A stretch of DNA of 64,000 bases from Mariannaea sp. PMI_226 (taxonomy: Eukaryota > Ascomycota > Sordariomycetes > Hypocreales > Nectriaceae), in assembly GCA_024336345.1 (NCBI GenBank), contig JANFOG010000003.1:124001-188000 (forward strand), given 5' to 3'. Of the stretch, positions 21,700 to 31,943 are shown one piece after another (the stretch's first letter is position 1; every line of letters starts with the position of its first letter). The notes beneath the pieces are model-generated. The model was not told the DNA's origin. It did not search any database and saw only the letters and a list, made by a program, of their open reading frames with translations. A program made the translations under genes and the position numbers.

Positions 21700-23763
21700 A
21701 TGGCGACTTACGGAGAGTCTGGCGAGAAAACCGATAGAATGGAGGTTGATGCGGTGCACAGCTCCGACCACAGCGAAAATGAAAAGGTTCAAGTTGAGCA
21801 TTGCAATGGCGTCGCTGTGATTTCGGACGAGACTCTAGAGTCGTTCGCCCACCTCGATGAGAAGAAGATTCTGCGCAAGGTATGCTTTTTTCTGTGTTAC
21901 CTCAACCCATTGATTTTGAAGATGCACTACTGACGCCAAGTTGTAGATGGATAGACACTTGATTCCTATGCTTGCACTTCTATATCTCCTCGCCTTTCTC
22001 GATCGTTAGTCTCCCCGTGGTTACTTCTCAAAGAAAAACGTCTCCCTCTCCCTTCCCTTTCCAGACTAAACCCTCGGTCTTCGCGTTGCTAACATCAGCT
22101 TCTTCTTCTTCTTCTTCCAGGTGGAAACATCGGAAACGCAAAGATCGAAGGTCTCACAGACGACATTGGAGTTCTCCCAGATCAGTACAACTGGTGCTTG
22201 ACCGTTTTCTTCTTCACCTACGCCGCCTTCGAGGTTCCCTCCAACTTGCTTCTCAAGAAGCTCCGTCCCAGCATCTGGCTCCCCACCATCATGGTTGCTT
22301 GGGGCGTTGTCATGACCCTCATGGGAATTGTGCAAAACTACGGAGGTCTCCTCGCCGCTCGTCTCTTCCTTGGTGTCGCCGAGGCCGGTTTGTTCCCCGG
22401 TGTTGCAGTAAGTCCCAATTCATTTTCCCTTGACTTGCCAATACCATTGTAGACTTTGAAAAGAAAACAAAACTAATCGAATAAATTGTAGTACTACCTG
22501 ACCATGTGGTATTGCCGTCACGAAATCCAGTTCCGTCAGGCCATGTTCTTCTCAGCCGCATCCGTCGCCGGTGCTTTCAGCGGTCTCTTGGCCTTTGCCA
22601 TTGCGAAGATGGATGGTGTCGGCGGTCTTGCAGGCTGGCGCTGGATTTTTATCCTCGAAGGCATTGTCACGGTCGTAGTCGCTGTCATTGCGTTCTTCGT
22701 CCTTGAGGATTTCCCAGAAACCTCAAGGTTCCTCAACGAGGAGGAGAAGGCCTTTGTCGTTTTTCGTCTCAAGTACCAGGCTCAGGCCGGAAAGATTGGC
22801 TCGAAGCAGGTGCAGGTTGCTGAGGCTGATGAGTTCGCCTGGAAGTATGTCTGGGCCGCCTTCAAGGACTGGCAGATCTGGGTCAACATCTTCGTGTACT
22901 GGGGTGTAAGTTGCCACACCGTTCTTGGTTTTATTGTTAAAAAACTTCTCATTGTAGGCAGTACTGACATTTGGCCAGATTGTTTGCCCTCTGTACGGAA
23001 TCAGCTTGTTCCTCCCAACCATTGTCAAGGGCTTAGGATATACGTCTAGCCACGCTCAGCTCATGACCGTGCCCATCTACATCACAGCTGCCATTCTTGC
23101 CGTCATCGCGGCGTACATTTCCGACAAAGCTGGCAAACGAAGTCCATTCATTATTGGATTCCTGTGCATGATGCTTGTTGGTTTCACAATGTGGGTTCTC
23201 ACGTTCCCAAAGCGAACCCCCAATCTCCCAGCCAGCCACGAAAGCAGTTTCACTGACCATTTATTTTTCTTAAATAGGTGTATTTCATCCAGCAACCCCA
23301 AGGTAGTGTATGGCGGTATCTTTATTGCCACCTGCGCCATCTACCCAGCCTTCCCAGGAGTCATCACATGGTTGTGCAACAACTTGGCCGGCAGCTACAA
23401 GCGAAGTGCGGGAATGGCGCTGCAGATCGGTGTAGGAAATCTTGGCGGAGTAAGTTTGCTTCCCCTCCTCTTTGGAAATTTGAACCAAGAATCCCGGATT
23501 GATGCTAATATTGGGTTTTCTCACAGGCTATGGCTTCCAACTTCTATCGAGCAAAGGACGGCCCTCGATTCATTCTGGGACATGCCTTGGAGCTCGGCTT
23601 CATCTGTGTTGGAATTATTGCTTCTGTCATTCTAATCCTTGGCTACAGCCGAATCAACAAGGACCGTGACGCCAGAGAGAGCCGAGGCGAAAGGGACCAA
23701 TACACTGCTGAAGAGCTATCTGCCCAGGGAGACAAGGCATTGACTTGGAGATATATGCTGTGA
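21700..23763 (+). CDS. MFS transporter, anion:cation symporter (Dal5/Tna1) family
   Basis: Seven exons (21700-21879, 21947-22004, 22121-22407, 22492-22905, 22979-23190, 23278-23449, 23527-23763) give 519 residues with consistent phases. After a 60-residue cytosolic N-terminus come twelve predicted membrane segments. The first ends LAFLDRGNIGNAKIEGL, the family signature between TM1 and TM2. Others are GVAEAGLFPGVAYYLTMWY (TM4-5), SAASVAGAFSGLLAFAIAKM, and NNLAGSYKRSAGMALQIGVG, typical of allantoate, nicotinate, biotin or pantothenate permeases. The intron at 23191-23277 is 87 nt, in frame and stop-free. The gene is divergent from the Zn2Cys6 regulator and shares the CGGATCCG promoter motif, so it probably imports the substrate of the neighbouring dehydrogenase or of a related pathway. 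The exact substrate, likely a small organic anion, cannot be read. Confidence 0.92.
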
Positions 23764-24289
23764 GATATTTAAAATGCACTTGGATGAATATCTCTTTAGT
23801 TAGTTGTTTAATTAGTTGGTTTCTTCTTGAAATATCTATCCCATCCTGAAGTTCATCGGCCATGCAAGTCAATGTCAAAATACCAACCCTCCAGAAATAG
23901 TATCCTACAGAGTTCTCTTACCAGTTTTGGGAGAATATGAGCACACTCGAGAGGTATCAAATTCCATTAGGAGGCCAATGTGGAAACTAACGTTCCGTAC
24001 TATTCTAGTGTGGGATATTCTCCCATGGAGAGAAAAGATTATACATGTATCTTTCAAGTGCCCTTATGCTAATGAATCTTTAAAACTGCCAATTGGTTGG
24101 CAGCAAACCAAGATACAGCTGCAGCTGGCCAAAGCCATTCACTAAGGGGAAAGAAAAATCATCAGCTTTCTGATATCATATAATCAAGATACCAAAACCA
24201 ACATACCTTGTTCGACTAAAGATACGCTCCTAACCCAAAAGAAAAGGAAAAGAAATTACAGTTATGAAATGCTCGTGAGGGTGTCGTGT
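23764..24289. other. Convergent 3' region, no gene seen
   Basis: This lies between the stops of the transporter (+) and Tad2 (-). It is AT-rich and presumably 3' UTR on both sides. Confidence 0.5.
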
Positions 24290-26132
24290 TCAGACATTTT
24301 TCACAGCTAATGGTTCGCCTGCATCCACTTCCTCGGTACTCCGCTGCATATTGAAAGTATTGACCTTGTCTTGCAACGGGTCCTCAGAAGACTGCCCTGT
24401 CAGATCATCTGTGGATGTAGGGAAATCAGCCTGCTCTCCATTCTGCTCGCTCGCCGTGAGATCCAGCTGGCTGTCGCCGTCCTTCTCCATCATAGCTGCG
24501 AGGCGAGCCGCACGACCTTCCTTCTTGCGAGGTACAGGAGCTATATCTCATGTTAGTCTACATACTAAATAAAGTCGCCGAATATCGTGGGGAGAAGTGA
24601 CATACCTCGTCCATTTTCTTGGACATAGAACCGACGAAGTAGGGCAACCGCTTCGTCCCTGCCCCAGCCACCCTCAATCTCATACCCAGCTTCAACGTTG
24701 CCACCATCTCCTCCTCCGGGTGGGAATGACACACCCAGCGTCCCTGACCCATCAGGAAGCTGAGCAGGACGCGGGGTGGGATGAGCAGCCGCCGTCTGCC
24801 CGTCAGGGCTGACTGGTAAGGAGTTGGCGTGGATGCTGAAAACTCCACCAGTGCCACCGAATTTGTCATTCACGGCGCCAAAGTAGACCTTTTTGATACC
24901 GAGCTGTCTTAGGAGAGAAGCACACATGACACAGGGCTCTACGGTAACATAGAGAATACTCTCCCTAATGATAGAGCGATCAACTCGCTCACTAGGATGC
25001 AACTTCTGCCCGTAAGGGTACAGATGACCCTTGCTTCCATCTTCGTTTCCTTCGTCTGGAGGGCGCGAGTTTGTTGACGAGGCGTCTGAAGCCTCAGGTG
25101 CGGAATCATTGTTGTCGACTTTCGGTTTCAGACATGTTGTTCGAGGGCCGTTCTTGGGTGGGTAAGACAGGAGAGCAGCGAGTGCCATGAACTCAGCATG
25201 CCTAGTTCCATTACGAGTGACATTGGTGGCGTTCATGCCTCTAGCGATGACCTTGCCATTGTGAACGATAACGCAGCCGACTGGAGTTTCGTTTGTTTTG
25301 AGAGCGAGTCGTGCCTATGAAGAGAAGTAAGTATGAGCTAGGTACGGTGGTGAATAGTGGATGTGGGGAGAATATGAGAGGCGTCCCAGAAGGCTTAGGT
25401 CAGAATGACTCTATTCGAGGCCAAAAACCAGTCAATTCGGAGCCGAAACAGACGGTTGAAGAATCAAGGGAGGTAGTAGCAGCCGAATAGGGGGCAGTAA
25501 TTGCTCCAGGTGGTCCTACTTACCATATCAAGGGCATCCTCGGTGAACTTCATGTGTTCAGCCCGCTCGGCGATCACAGCCGGATCGCTCAAGTCCGGTC
25601 CCGGGACCAACGTAGACTTTGCAGTCAGAGCAGCATCGTCATTGCTAATGCTCAAGCGGGAGAGTGTATCAGTAACTTGTGCAGTTTCCGGAGGCACATT
25701 CTCCTTGCCAGGGCGCTGTTGTTGTGAAGCAGATGATGCCGTCATTGCTAAGTTGTGAGCAGCGGGTACAACAGGCGTCTTGTTGACAGAATCTTGAGGA
25801 AATGGATTCCCTTGGATGTCGGATGAGGAACCAGAGTTTTCTGAAGAAATGAGGCTATCGTCTGTTCCCAAGCCCAACACAGTATGTCCGCCGTGATTGC
25901 TGTCACGGTTCTTTGCGACCTTGTTTCTAATGTGATTGTTGTTGGTGTTTTCACTGTCCAAATCTTCCTCAGTTTCGTCCTTTGCGCTTTGGCTAAGGTC
26001 GCCAGTGCTAGCAGCTGCTCCTTCTCCGTCGCCAGCTGGTGACGGGCGGCCAAAGAGGCGGCGGAAAGCCTTGGACGTGGCGGTTCCTGCCCGTTTGGCC
26101 GGCGAGAGCCCTAGTGACTTGAACATGCCCAT
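24290..26132 (-). CDS. tad2: tRNA-specific adenosine deaminase, Tad2/ADAT2 subunit
   Basis: Three exons (26132-25524, 25314-24606, 24540-24290) give 522 residues. The protein should convert A34 to inosine in tRNA anticodons as the catalytic partner of Tad3. The deaminase core starts at about residue 204 (ARLALKTNETPVGCVIVHNG). It has the zinc and catalytic motif TRHAEF (H242, A243, E244) and EPCVMC (P330, C331, C334), then KKVYFGAVNDKFGGTGGV. Compared with yeast Tad2 (about 250 residues) it has a ~200-residue N-terminal disordered extension that begins with a basic segment (SPAKRAGTATSKAFRRLFGR). It also has a polar insert of about 50 residues between the two motifs and an acidic tail. The start is the first ATG of the open exon; a shorter start cannot be excluded. 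Confidence 0.9.
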
Positions 26133-27699
26133 ATTGTTTTGTTTTCTTTTTTTTCCCTCTTTCTTTTTTTGTCTTTGATCCGAATTAAGAGAGGTAACTC
26201 TCTGTATCTTATCTTTTTTTTATTAAAAAAAAAATAATAATAAACACAACGAACAAAGGAGCAATTGTTCACTCACACGCCCTCGGCTCTCAATGGCGAC
26301 TCGCGCACGGCCACGAACACGAATACTCCGTTTATCTCCAAACGACCTCTACCCTACCTCACCGTAGTCTTATTTGCTTAGACTGTGAGTAAAGAGAGAA
26401 GAGGGAGAGTATTCAAAATCAAGCTCGATAGGAGATACCAGCTCAGAAATGGTGATTCAGAGCGGTTGAAAAGGCAAAGCTTGACACACTCTTTGAGTCA
26501 TCAACAGCGGGCAGGGCAGGCAAGCAATCAAGACCCGAATGATGTACTCTTCAGCGTACGACTCCCCCCAAGACCAACTGGAAACAAACTCGATTTAGGT
26601 CGTATGCAGATTCTCTTTTTTTTTCCCTCTCAACCCTTCTGCATCTGTCGTCGTCAAAGGCTCCTCCTAACAGGGGGAAATTTCCGATATCGCCAGAAAA
26701 GTTGTTCGTTGATGGAACCACGTTATCGGGTGCCACAGATTGCCACTTAGCAAACTGAAGCAAGCTGGTTGGTTTTTTTTTTTTTATTATGGGCGAGCCC
26801 AACGGATGGATGGGCAACCGAAAGACGGAGCGCGTGAACCACTTGAGATTGCTTCCAACTCCTGCAAACTGCTGTTGAATTACACGAGGAAAACTAACAA
26901 ATATGACGAAGTATTAGGATGTTCAATGGCATTTCTCAAGAGTAAGAAAAAAAAAAGTAAAATGAAGTTTGTTTGGACCCCATGTGCTACTTCCCGAAAA
27001 CAAAAGAAACAAAAAAGAAAAAAAAATCTCGGCGGGCTGCTTGGACTCGTTTGCGCTAATCCAGTCTTGGTATCCACTAATCTTTTTATCGCACAGTACC
27101 ATCTCAGTTGGGCAAGAAGCAAATGAGAATGGAAGTTCTTCAGGTACGAAACACGCTTAATACTGAGTGAGGTGTAACGGAGCCTCTTCAAACACCTTTG
27201 AAGGTCACATGACAGCCGGCATCCAGTCCAACCACTTGAACTGGGGTATCATCATCAGCCTTTACTAAGTGATACTGAAGGAATTATATCTTCATCTTGA
27301 CCATTCAAGAAATACCAGTCAGAAGATGGATGGAGCCATGAAGGCCTAAACTCATGCCATATCAGCGAAATGCAATTGCAAATGAAATAAAGTGTTTAAT
27401 GTTTTACACGGCCGTGGAGGCCAGTCAATTCAAAAATAAAAATTTGATGCCTGCTCAAAAGATCCGACGCCTGTTTCTAGAACACGGATGGATCATGATA
27501 TTTCCACCTCTTAGATAATATACTATACAAAATAAAACAAAGGAAATAAATGTCAGTAGTGACTTTTAAGGGTATACTAATCCAGGAGTTCCCATCATAA
27601 CACATCTATACTCTTCCTCGACTCCCCCTTCCCCTCCTCATCTCTTCTTTTTGAGCCATCCCTCGGAGAGGGAGGACTGTTTCTGTAATAAAACTTTTG
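26133..27699. other. Tad2 promoter and 3' flank of the next gene, no gene seen
   Basis: Near 26150-26250 there are long T and A runs typical of a fungal promoter. Only short overlapping frames occur further on. The AT-rich part before 27700 should be the 3' UTR of the zinc-motif gene. Confidence 0.5.
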
Positions 27700-30057
27700 T
27701 TATACGGCAATCAAATTGGAGTGATGCGAAATCATGTGAGTGACTGGCTTTGCGCCGAGTAGTACAGTGTCCTTCGGAGCTTGGGCTCGCTTGAAGTCTG
27801 CAGTCTTCTTGGTCTTGTCCGCTTCTGCAAACCGAGTAGTCTTTCCGTCGAACAGATGACTGAACAAAGCACCGAGTGCGACAAGTGCAATTCCTGTTGG
27901 GATCATTGTTGTGAGATAGCTCTCAACATACGCTTGGACGCTGGTGGTGGTTGCTGGGGTCATGGTGGTAGTGGTGGTGGTGGTGGTGGCCGAGGCCGAT
28001 TGTTGAGTATCAACGCCGCCGTTCGTCACAGCACAAGGTGCATGGCAAAGTGGTGGCTGCTGAGGCTCAGACCTGGGTGCAACAACATTACCATCCGGTA
28101 TAACTTGGAGGCTCTGCGTAGCATTGCCGCTTGAAGCAATTCTGTTCTCCGACGTGCTTTCATCGCGTGGTGCCCTGGTTGCAATTGTAGCAATGACATC
28201 CTCTGATGCATCAAGTTGGGTAGATGTAGATGCCTCCACGGCAATTACAGCTGGGGTGGAAATCACGGCCCTGTTTGTGGTAGCAATTGCAGTGTTCTGT
28301 GACATCTGTCGTTGCGACGATGCCTCAGTTGCAATTACGACGTAATCGTGAACCGAGATGTCTTGTTCATCGGGTGAGGATTGTGATGCTTGAGGTCGGG
28401 GACGGTATTTGACGGAAGTGTCGGAAGGCAAGACATCGCCATATGCCGCAGCGCCGTCTGCAATCGTGCTTTCTGCAATAGCAATAGTGCTTTCCGTTTC
28501 GGAGTACCTGGTGCGGAGATTGCTGTTTGCAATTGCTGTTGCATGTGTGATAGAGCCACGCCTAATAGATAACTCATCCTCGCCGGCAACGGCCATGGAA
28601 CGAGAAGCAATGGTGTAGTTGGTGTCTTGTAAGGTGTTCAAGCCATCATAAGACTCGAGGAGTGACTCTAGTGACTCGAGCGAATCTCTGTGTTGGCTAG
28701 ATAGATCCGGACTCAAGCCTGGTGTCGGTGACGATGGACTGTGGTAATCCCCTCCGCCGTTGGATCCAGGATCATAGTACGAGCTACTCTCATCCTCGCC
28801 AGATTGGCGGCGAGAAGAAGAGACAGACCATGAAGTAGCCTCAGAAATGGGGCCAGTCAGTCCGCTGGAGGCGATGGTGCCTTCAGACGAAAGATCGGAC
28901 CTGGGAGAGGTGGATTGTGACGAGCGAGAGTACGTGGTATTCAGGTGTTGAGATAGATCAATTGGCACCATGAGTTCATCTTCTGAGAAGCTGGAATCCG
29001 GTGAGAACAGGTTGAAATCGACGTAGTTGTGGATCGACTCAGTTTGTTCGAACGGTAGTAGAGGAGATTCCAGGCCTGATTCGCCACCAGGGTGTCTGTG
29101 ATGAAGAGAAACATCTTGCTCTGACGTAGGAGTGATGGCTTTGGTGGAGCAAGAAGAGGCGGACGAGGACGAAGCGGATTCGGGAGAGAAATAGCCTGCC
29201 GGGTCGTTGAAGAAGTCGTAGTCAGCATTGACATCGACCTCAGCAGCCGAGGGATAGTCAATGAACTCTTCCCAAGGCTCCAGAGATGACAAAGAAGGAG
29301 CAAGTCCCTCCAGGTCTATAGTAGCAAAGGTCTGATCCACAGTAATACTTGAAGCTGATGCAGAAGCATGTATCCTTGGTGGAGGCGAAGTTGAAGTTGT
29401 GGCAGCATGAACTGCTTGAGCAACAGCCTTGACCTTTCTCGCGGATTTTGCTACTGATTGGGGCTTCTTGTGGCTGGGATCGCAGCGGACCTTCTTGCGC
29501 TTGCAAGTGTCGCAAGCTTTGATGATGCGCATCAGATGAGCGTGATCTCGCTGCTCCTTAGTCTTAGACCCTCGCGATGCCGAATTCGTTACATCACGGC
29601 CATCCTTGGTCATGATCTTCATTCCGGGGAGGCTTCCGAAGTCCATGGTCTGATGCCGTGAAGGAGCGGACTTGGGAGATTTTCGAGCTTGTTGTGAGGG
29701 AGGAGACTGTGAGGTGGAAATTTGGCTGAAATCCCAGCTGGAGGTGACTGGGCTGACATTGAAGGAAGATCCGTATCCAGAGTCGGTGGTGGGAGACTCA
29801 ACAGCGGCGTTCATCGAGTACACGGGGTAAAACTTGAAAGTCTGACCAGTTACGTGAGCATACTCGAGGAAGTCAAGCGAGACGGACGCTCGCTTCTCCT
29901 GGGTAGAGGCGGGACCAGCGACATAAGCGTTGATGAGCTCATCAAGCTCGGGAGTACCGATTGCAGGCAGGAATTGAAGCTGAGCACCAAGAGCAGGCTG
30001 GTAGATGGAGAAACCCTGGGGGAGACTGGAAGAGGTGTTTCGGGACGTGTAAGCCAT
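27700..30057 (-). CDS. Half-Zn2Cys6 nuclear-type protein with C-terminal hydrophobic segment
   Basis: This single-exon frame encodes 785 residues from ATG 30057. Residues 180-198 (KACDTCKRKKVRCDPSHKK) match the first half of a Zn2Cys6 cluster (Cys 182, 185, 192), but no second Cys triplet follows. Similar proteins with this half motif are conserved in Sordariomycetes as far as I recall. The flanks are Ser/Thr-rich and disordered, with acidic patches that could activate transcription. A region around residues 500-640 repeats IAT/IAV/AIA units. Near the C-terminus, residues ~718-736 (MIPTGIALVALGALFSHLF) form an 18-19-residue hydrophobic stretch that could be a membrane anchor, followed by a basic 49-residue tail. 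An in-frame ATG at 30330 would add 91 residues that look like translated 5' UTR. Function is unknown; a role as a transcription regulator is inferred. Confidence 0.8.
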   Translation of the reverse strand: MAYTSRNTSSSLPQGFSIYQPALGAQLQFLPAIGTPELDELINAYVAGPASTQEKRASVSLDFLEYAHVTGQTFKFYPVYSMNAAVESPTTDSGYGSSFNVSPVTSSWDFSQISTSQSPPSQQARKSPKSAPSRHQTMDFGSLPGMKIMTKDGRDVTNSASRGSKTKEQRDHAHLMRIIKACDTCKRKKVRCDPSHKKPQSVAKSARKVKAVAQAVHAATTSTSPPPRIHASASASSITVDQTFATIDLEGLAPSLSSLEPWEEFIDYPSAAEVDVNADYDFFNDPAGYFSPESASSSSASSCSTKAITPTSEQDVSLHHRHPGGESGLESPLLPFEQTESIHNYVDFNLFSPDSSFSEDELMVPIDLSQHLNTTYSRSSQSTSPRSDLSSEGTIASSGLTGPISEATSWSVSSSRRQSGEDESSSYYDPGSNGGGDYHSPSSPTPGLSPDLSSQHRDSLESLESLLESYDGLNTLQDTNYTIASRSMAVAGEDELSIRRGSITHATAIANSNLRTRYSETESTIAIAESTIADGAAAYGDVLPSDTSVKYRPRPQASQSSPDEQDISVHDYVVIATEASSQRQMSQNTAIATTNRAVISTPAVIAVEASTSTQLDASEDVIATIATRAPRDESTSENRIASSGNATQSLQVIPDGNVVAPRSEPQQPPLCHAPCAVTNGGVDTQQSASATTTTTTTTMTPATTTSVQAYVESYLTTMIPTGIALVALGALFSHLFDGKTTRFAEADKTKKTADFKRAQAPKDTVLLGAKPVTHMISHHSNLIAV

Positions 30058-31943
30058 GATACGAGGTTGTTCGGATAAGATGCTACGTGAGGCGAGTGGA
30101 TTCTCCAGGGTGACGGGAGAATAGAATGAAGCGCAGAATGTGGAGAAGCGCTTTTTGTCCGGAGTATCCAAACAGGCAATTGAAGGCAAAAGAAAAAAGA
30201 ATGCGGAACAGGATGCCTGCGATTTCCGGCTGGAGGGGAAATTCTTTTTTCGGCTCGGGGTGAAAAGCGAGTGATGAATTAGATGTTTAAGAATTTCCAA
30301 GAGGTTTTTAAATTCCTCAGGATTGCGCAAGGTGTAAGTGAGAACGGAGTCGCAAATGAGAGGGAGCGAAAGACGAGCTGCGCCACGCAGATTTCAGTCA
30401 GGTCAGACAGACTTGTAGGCTGAATTGTCGTGGAGGCGGAGCCGTAGGTGAGATAGTACCTGAGCCAGCTTTTTTGCTGCCTCTTTGAGGAGACGGGGGA
30501 AGTGGAGGAAAGGAAGAGGGGGGGAGGCGTGGAAGGGGAGATTTTTTTTCTTCTTTCTCTCCCAGCACGAATGTACTTCAAGATGAAGTTGTAGATGTAA
30601 GTTTCCAATGTATGGGTATAGTAAGAAGGGGGGGATGGGTGAAGGGGAAACGCCTGAGGCCGCGGGGAGTGCGTAGTCGTCGGTATTTCACTACAATGAA
30701 ATGGCCGACTTGAGGATCATGGCGCAGCAGACGAGGAGATTGAGTCTTTCGGCGTGCTCAATCGGGTAAAGCGTAGACAGGCGGTTTAGGAGGTTCTGGC
30801 CAATGACACGTGCAGATCTGACAGGGATTTCCAAAATACTACGATTCTATTGGACACGACGCCCCATCTTCTGCACCATCCGAGCTCAGACTTCGGCGAG
30901 ATAAACGCCATATGGTTGGCCAGTCTGCCCTCCACAGGCCCTCCACAAGGCCCTCCGCCTTCCCACTTCAATGCGAGGATGAGTCAACGCTGCGATACTG
31001 CAACCCCAGCTTCTCGTTTCCGTCATTCGACTTTTCGTCCCTCCAGGTGGGTGGGGGGAGGGGGTTTGGGAAGAGGGGGGGATGGGGGGGACCCGGAGGG
31101 GATCATGTCCTTTTGTGCATTCCTCACGCAGCCCCAAGCAGCCTCAAGCGGCCTCTAACTCCTTGGGACTCTGGGCCTTGGCTGCAAAGGTGACTTACTC
31201 CGTAATTCCGCACAGCACAGCATCCATCGTATAAGTCAACGCCGGTCCGGTGCTGGGCCAATTGGATGGTACTGTATGCAGGCAAGCCGCAGTGGATCGT
31301 CCCCCCGTGCTAAAACTCGTCCTTGAAAGACCATCAGTGTAGAGTTGCTGCAGAAAAAACAGTTACTTAATCTGTCGCCCCATCCCGTACATCACATTGC
31401 CCCAAAGGAGCAGGGACTCTTTGATTCCATGATCAAGATGCTAAAGCCGCCGTCTCTTGCCTTTTGCGCACCGTGTCAATGGAAAACCGGTGGTGAGTAT
31501 GACCAAAATGGCCACCACCCACCCTCACATGTTAGCTTCGGAGGTCCTGGAGATAGTGGAGGCACGAAATGTCCGGCAGCTATGATGCACAACAGCTTGT
31601 TTTCATTTCCGATTTTCTTACGCCAGAAAATAGAGAATGGGGGGGCGGTCCCTTCTTATATAGTTGAGCGAGCCTCCATGCCCAACAAGCCCAAATACAC
31701 GCCAAGACAAACACAGATGTGGCACTCTGAAGCCAAGCCCAGTCAGTCTATTCTGGTCTGTGGCTCTGCACCGGCATCTATTATCCACGCCCCTGCTGCC
31801 CGTTATTCTTGGAATAGTATGTCCCTCTTACTATGCCATGTTCAATGGTCGAAGCATCCTGCCTAGAGCATCTCAAGCCAACTAGGCCCATATCTCGAGA
31901 GACCTGGCAGGATTGTACAGCGACTCTTTGCCAAAACTAAAAT
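30058..31943. other. 1.9-kb intergenic stretch, probable promoter of the 27700-30057 gene
   Basis: No gene is seen. A purine-rich minus-strand leader (polypyrimidine on the coding strand near 30500-30560) precedes the gene. A 173-codon plus frame at 31345-31866 shows no motif. Length and composition suit a long regulatory promoter. Confidence 0.5.

Noticed and set aside
30058..30330. 91-residue N-terminal extension of the 27700-30057 protein
   Set aside because: The translation has Lys/Ser/Phe runs typical of a UTR; the ATG at 30057 has a better start and protein-like sequence follows.
31345..31866. 173-codon plus-strand frame
   Set aside because: No motif, no Kozak context and low-complexity composition; it lies in a promoter-like region.
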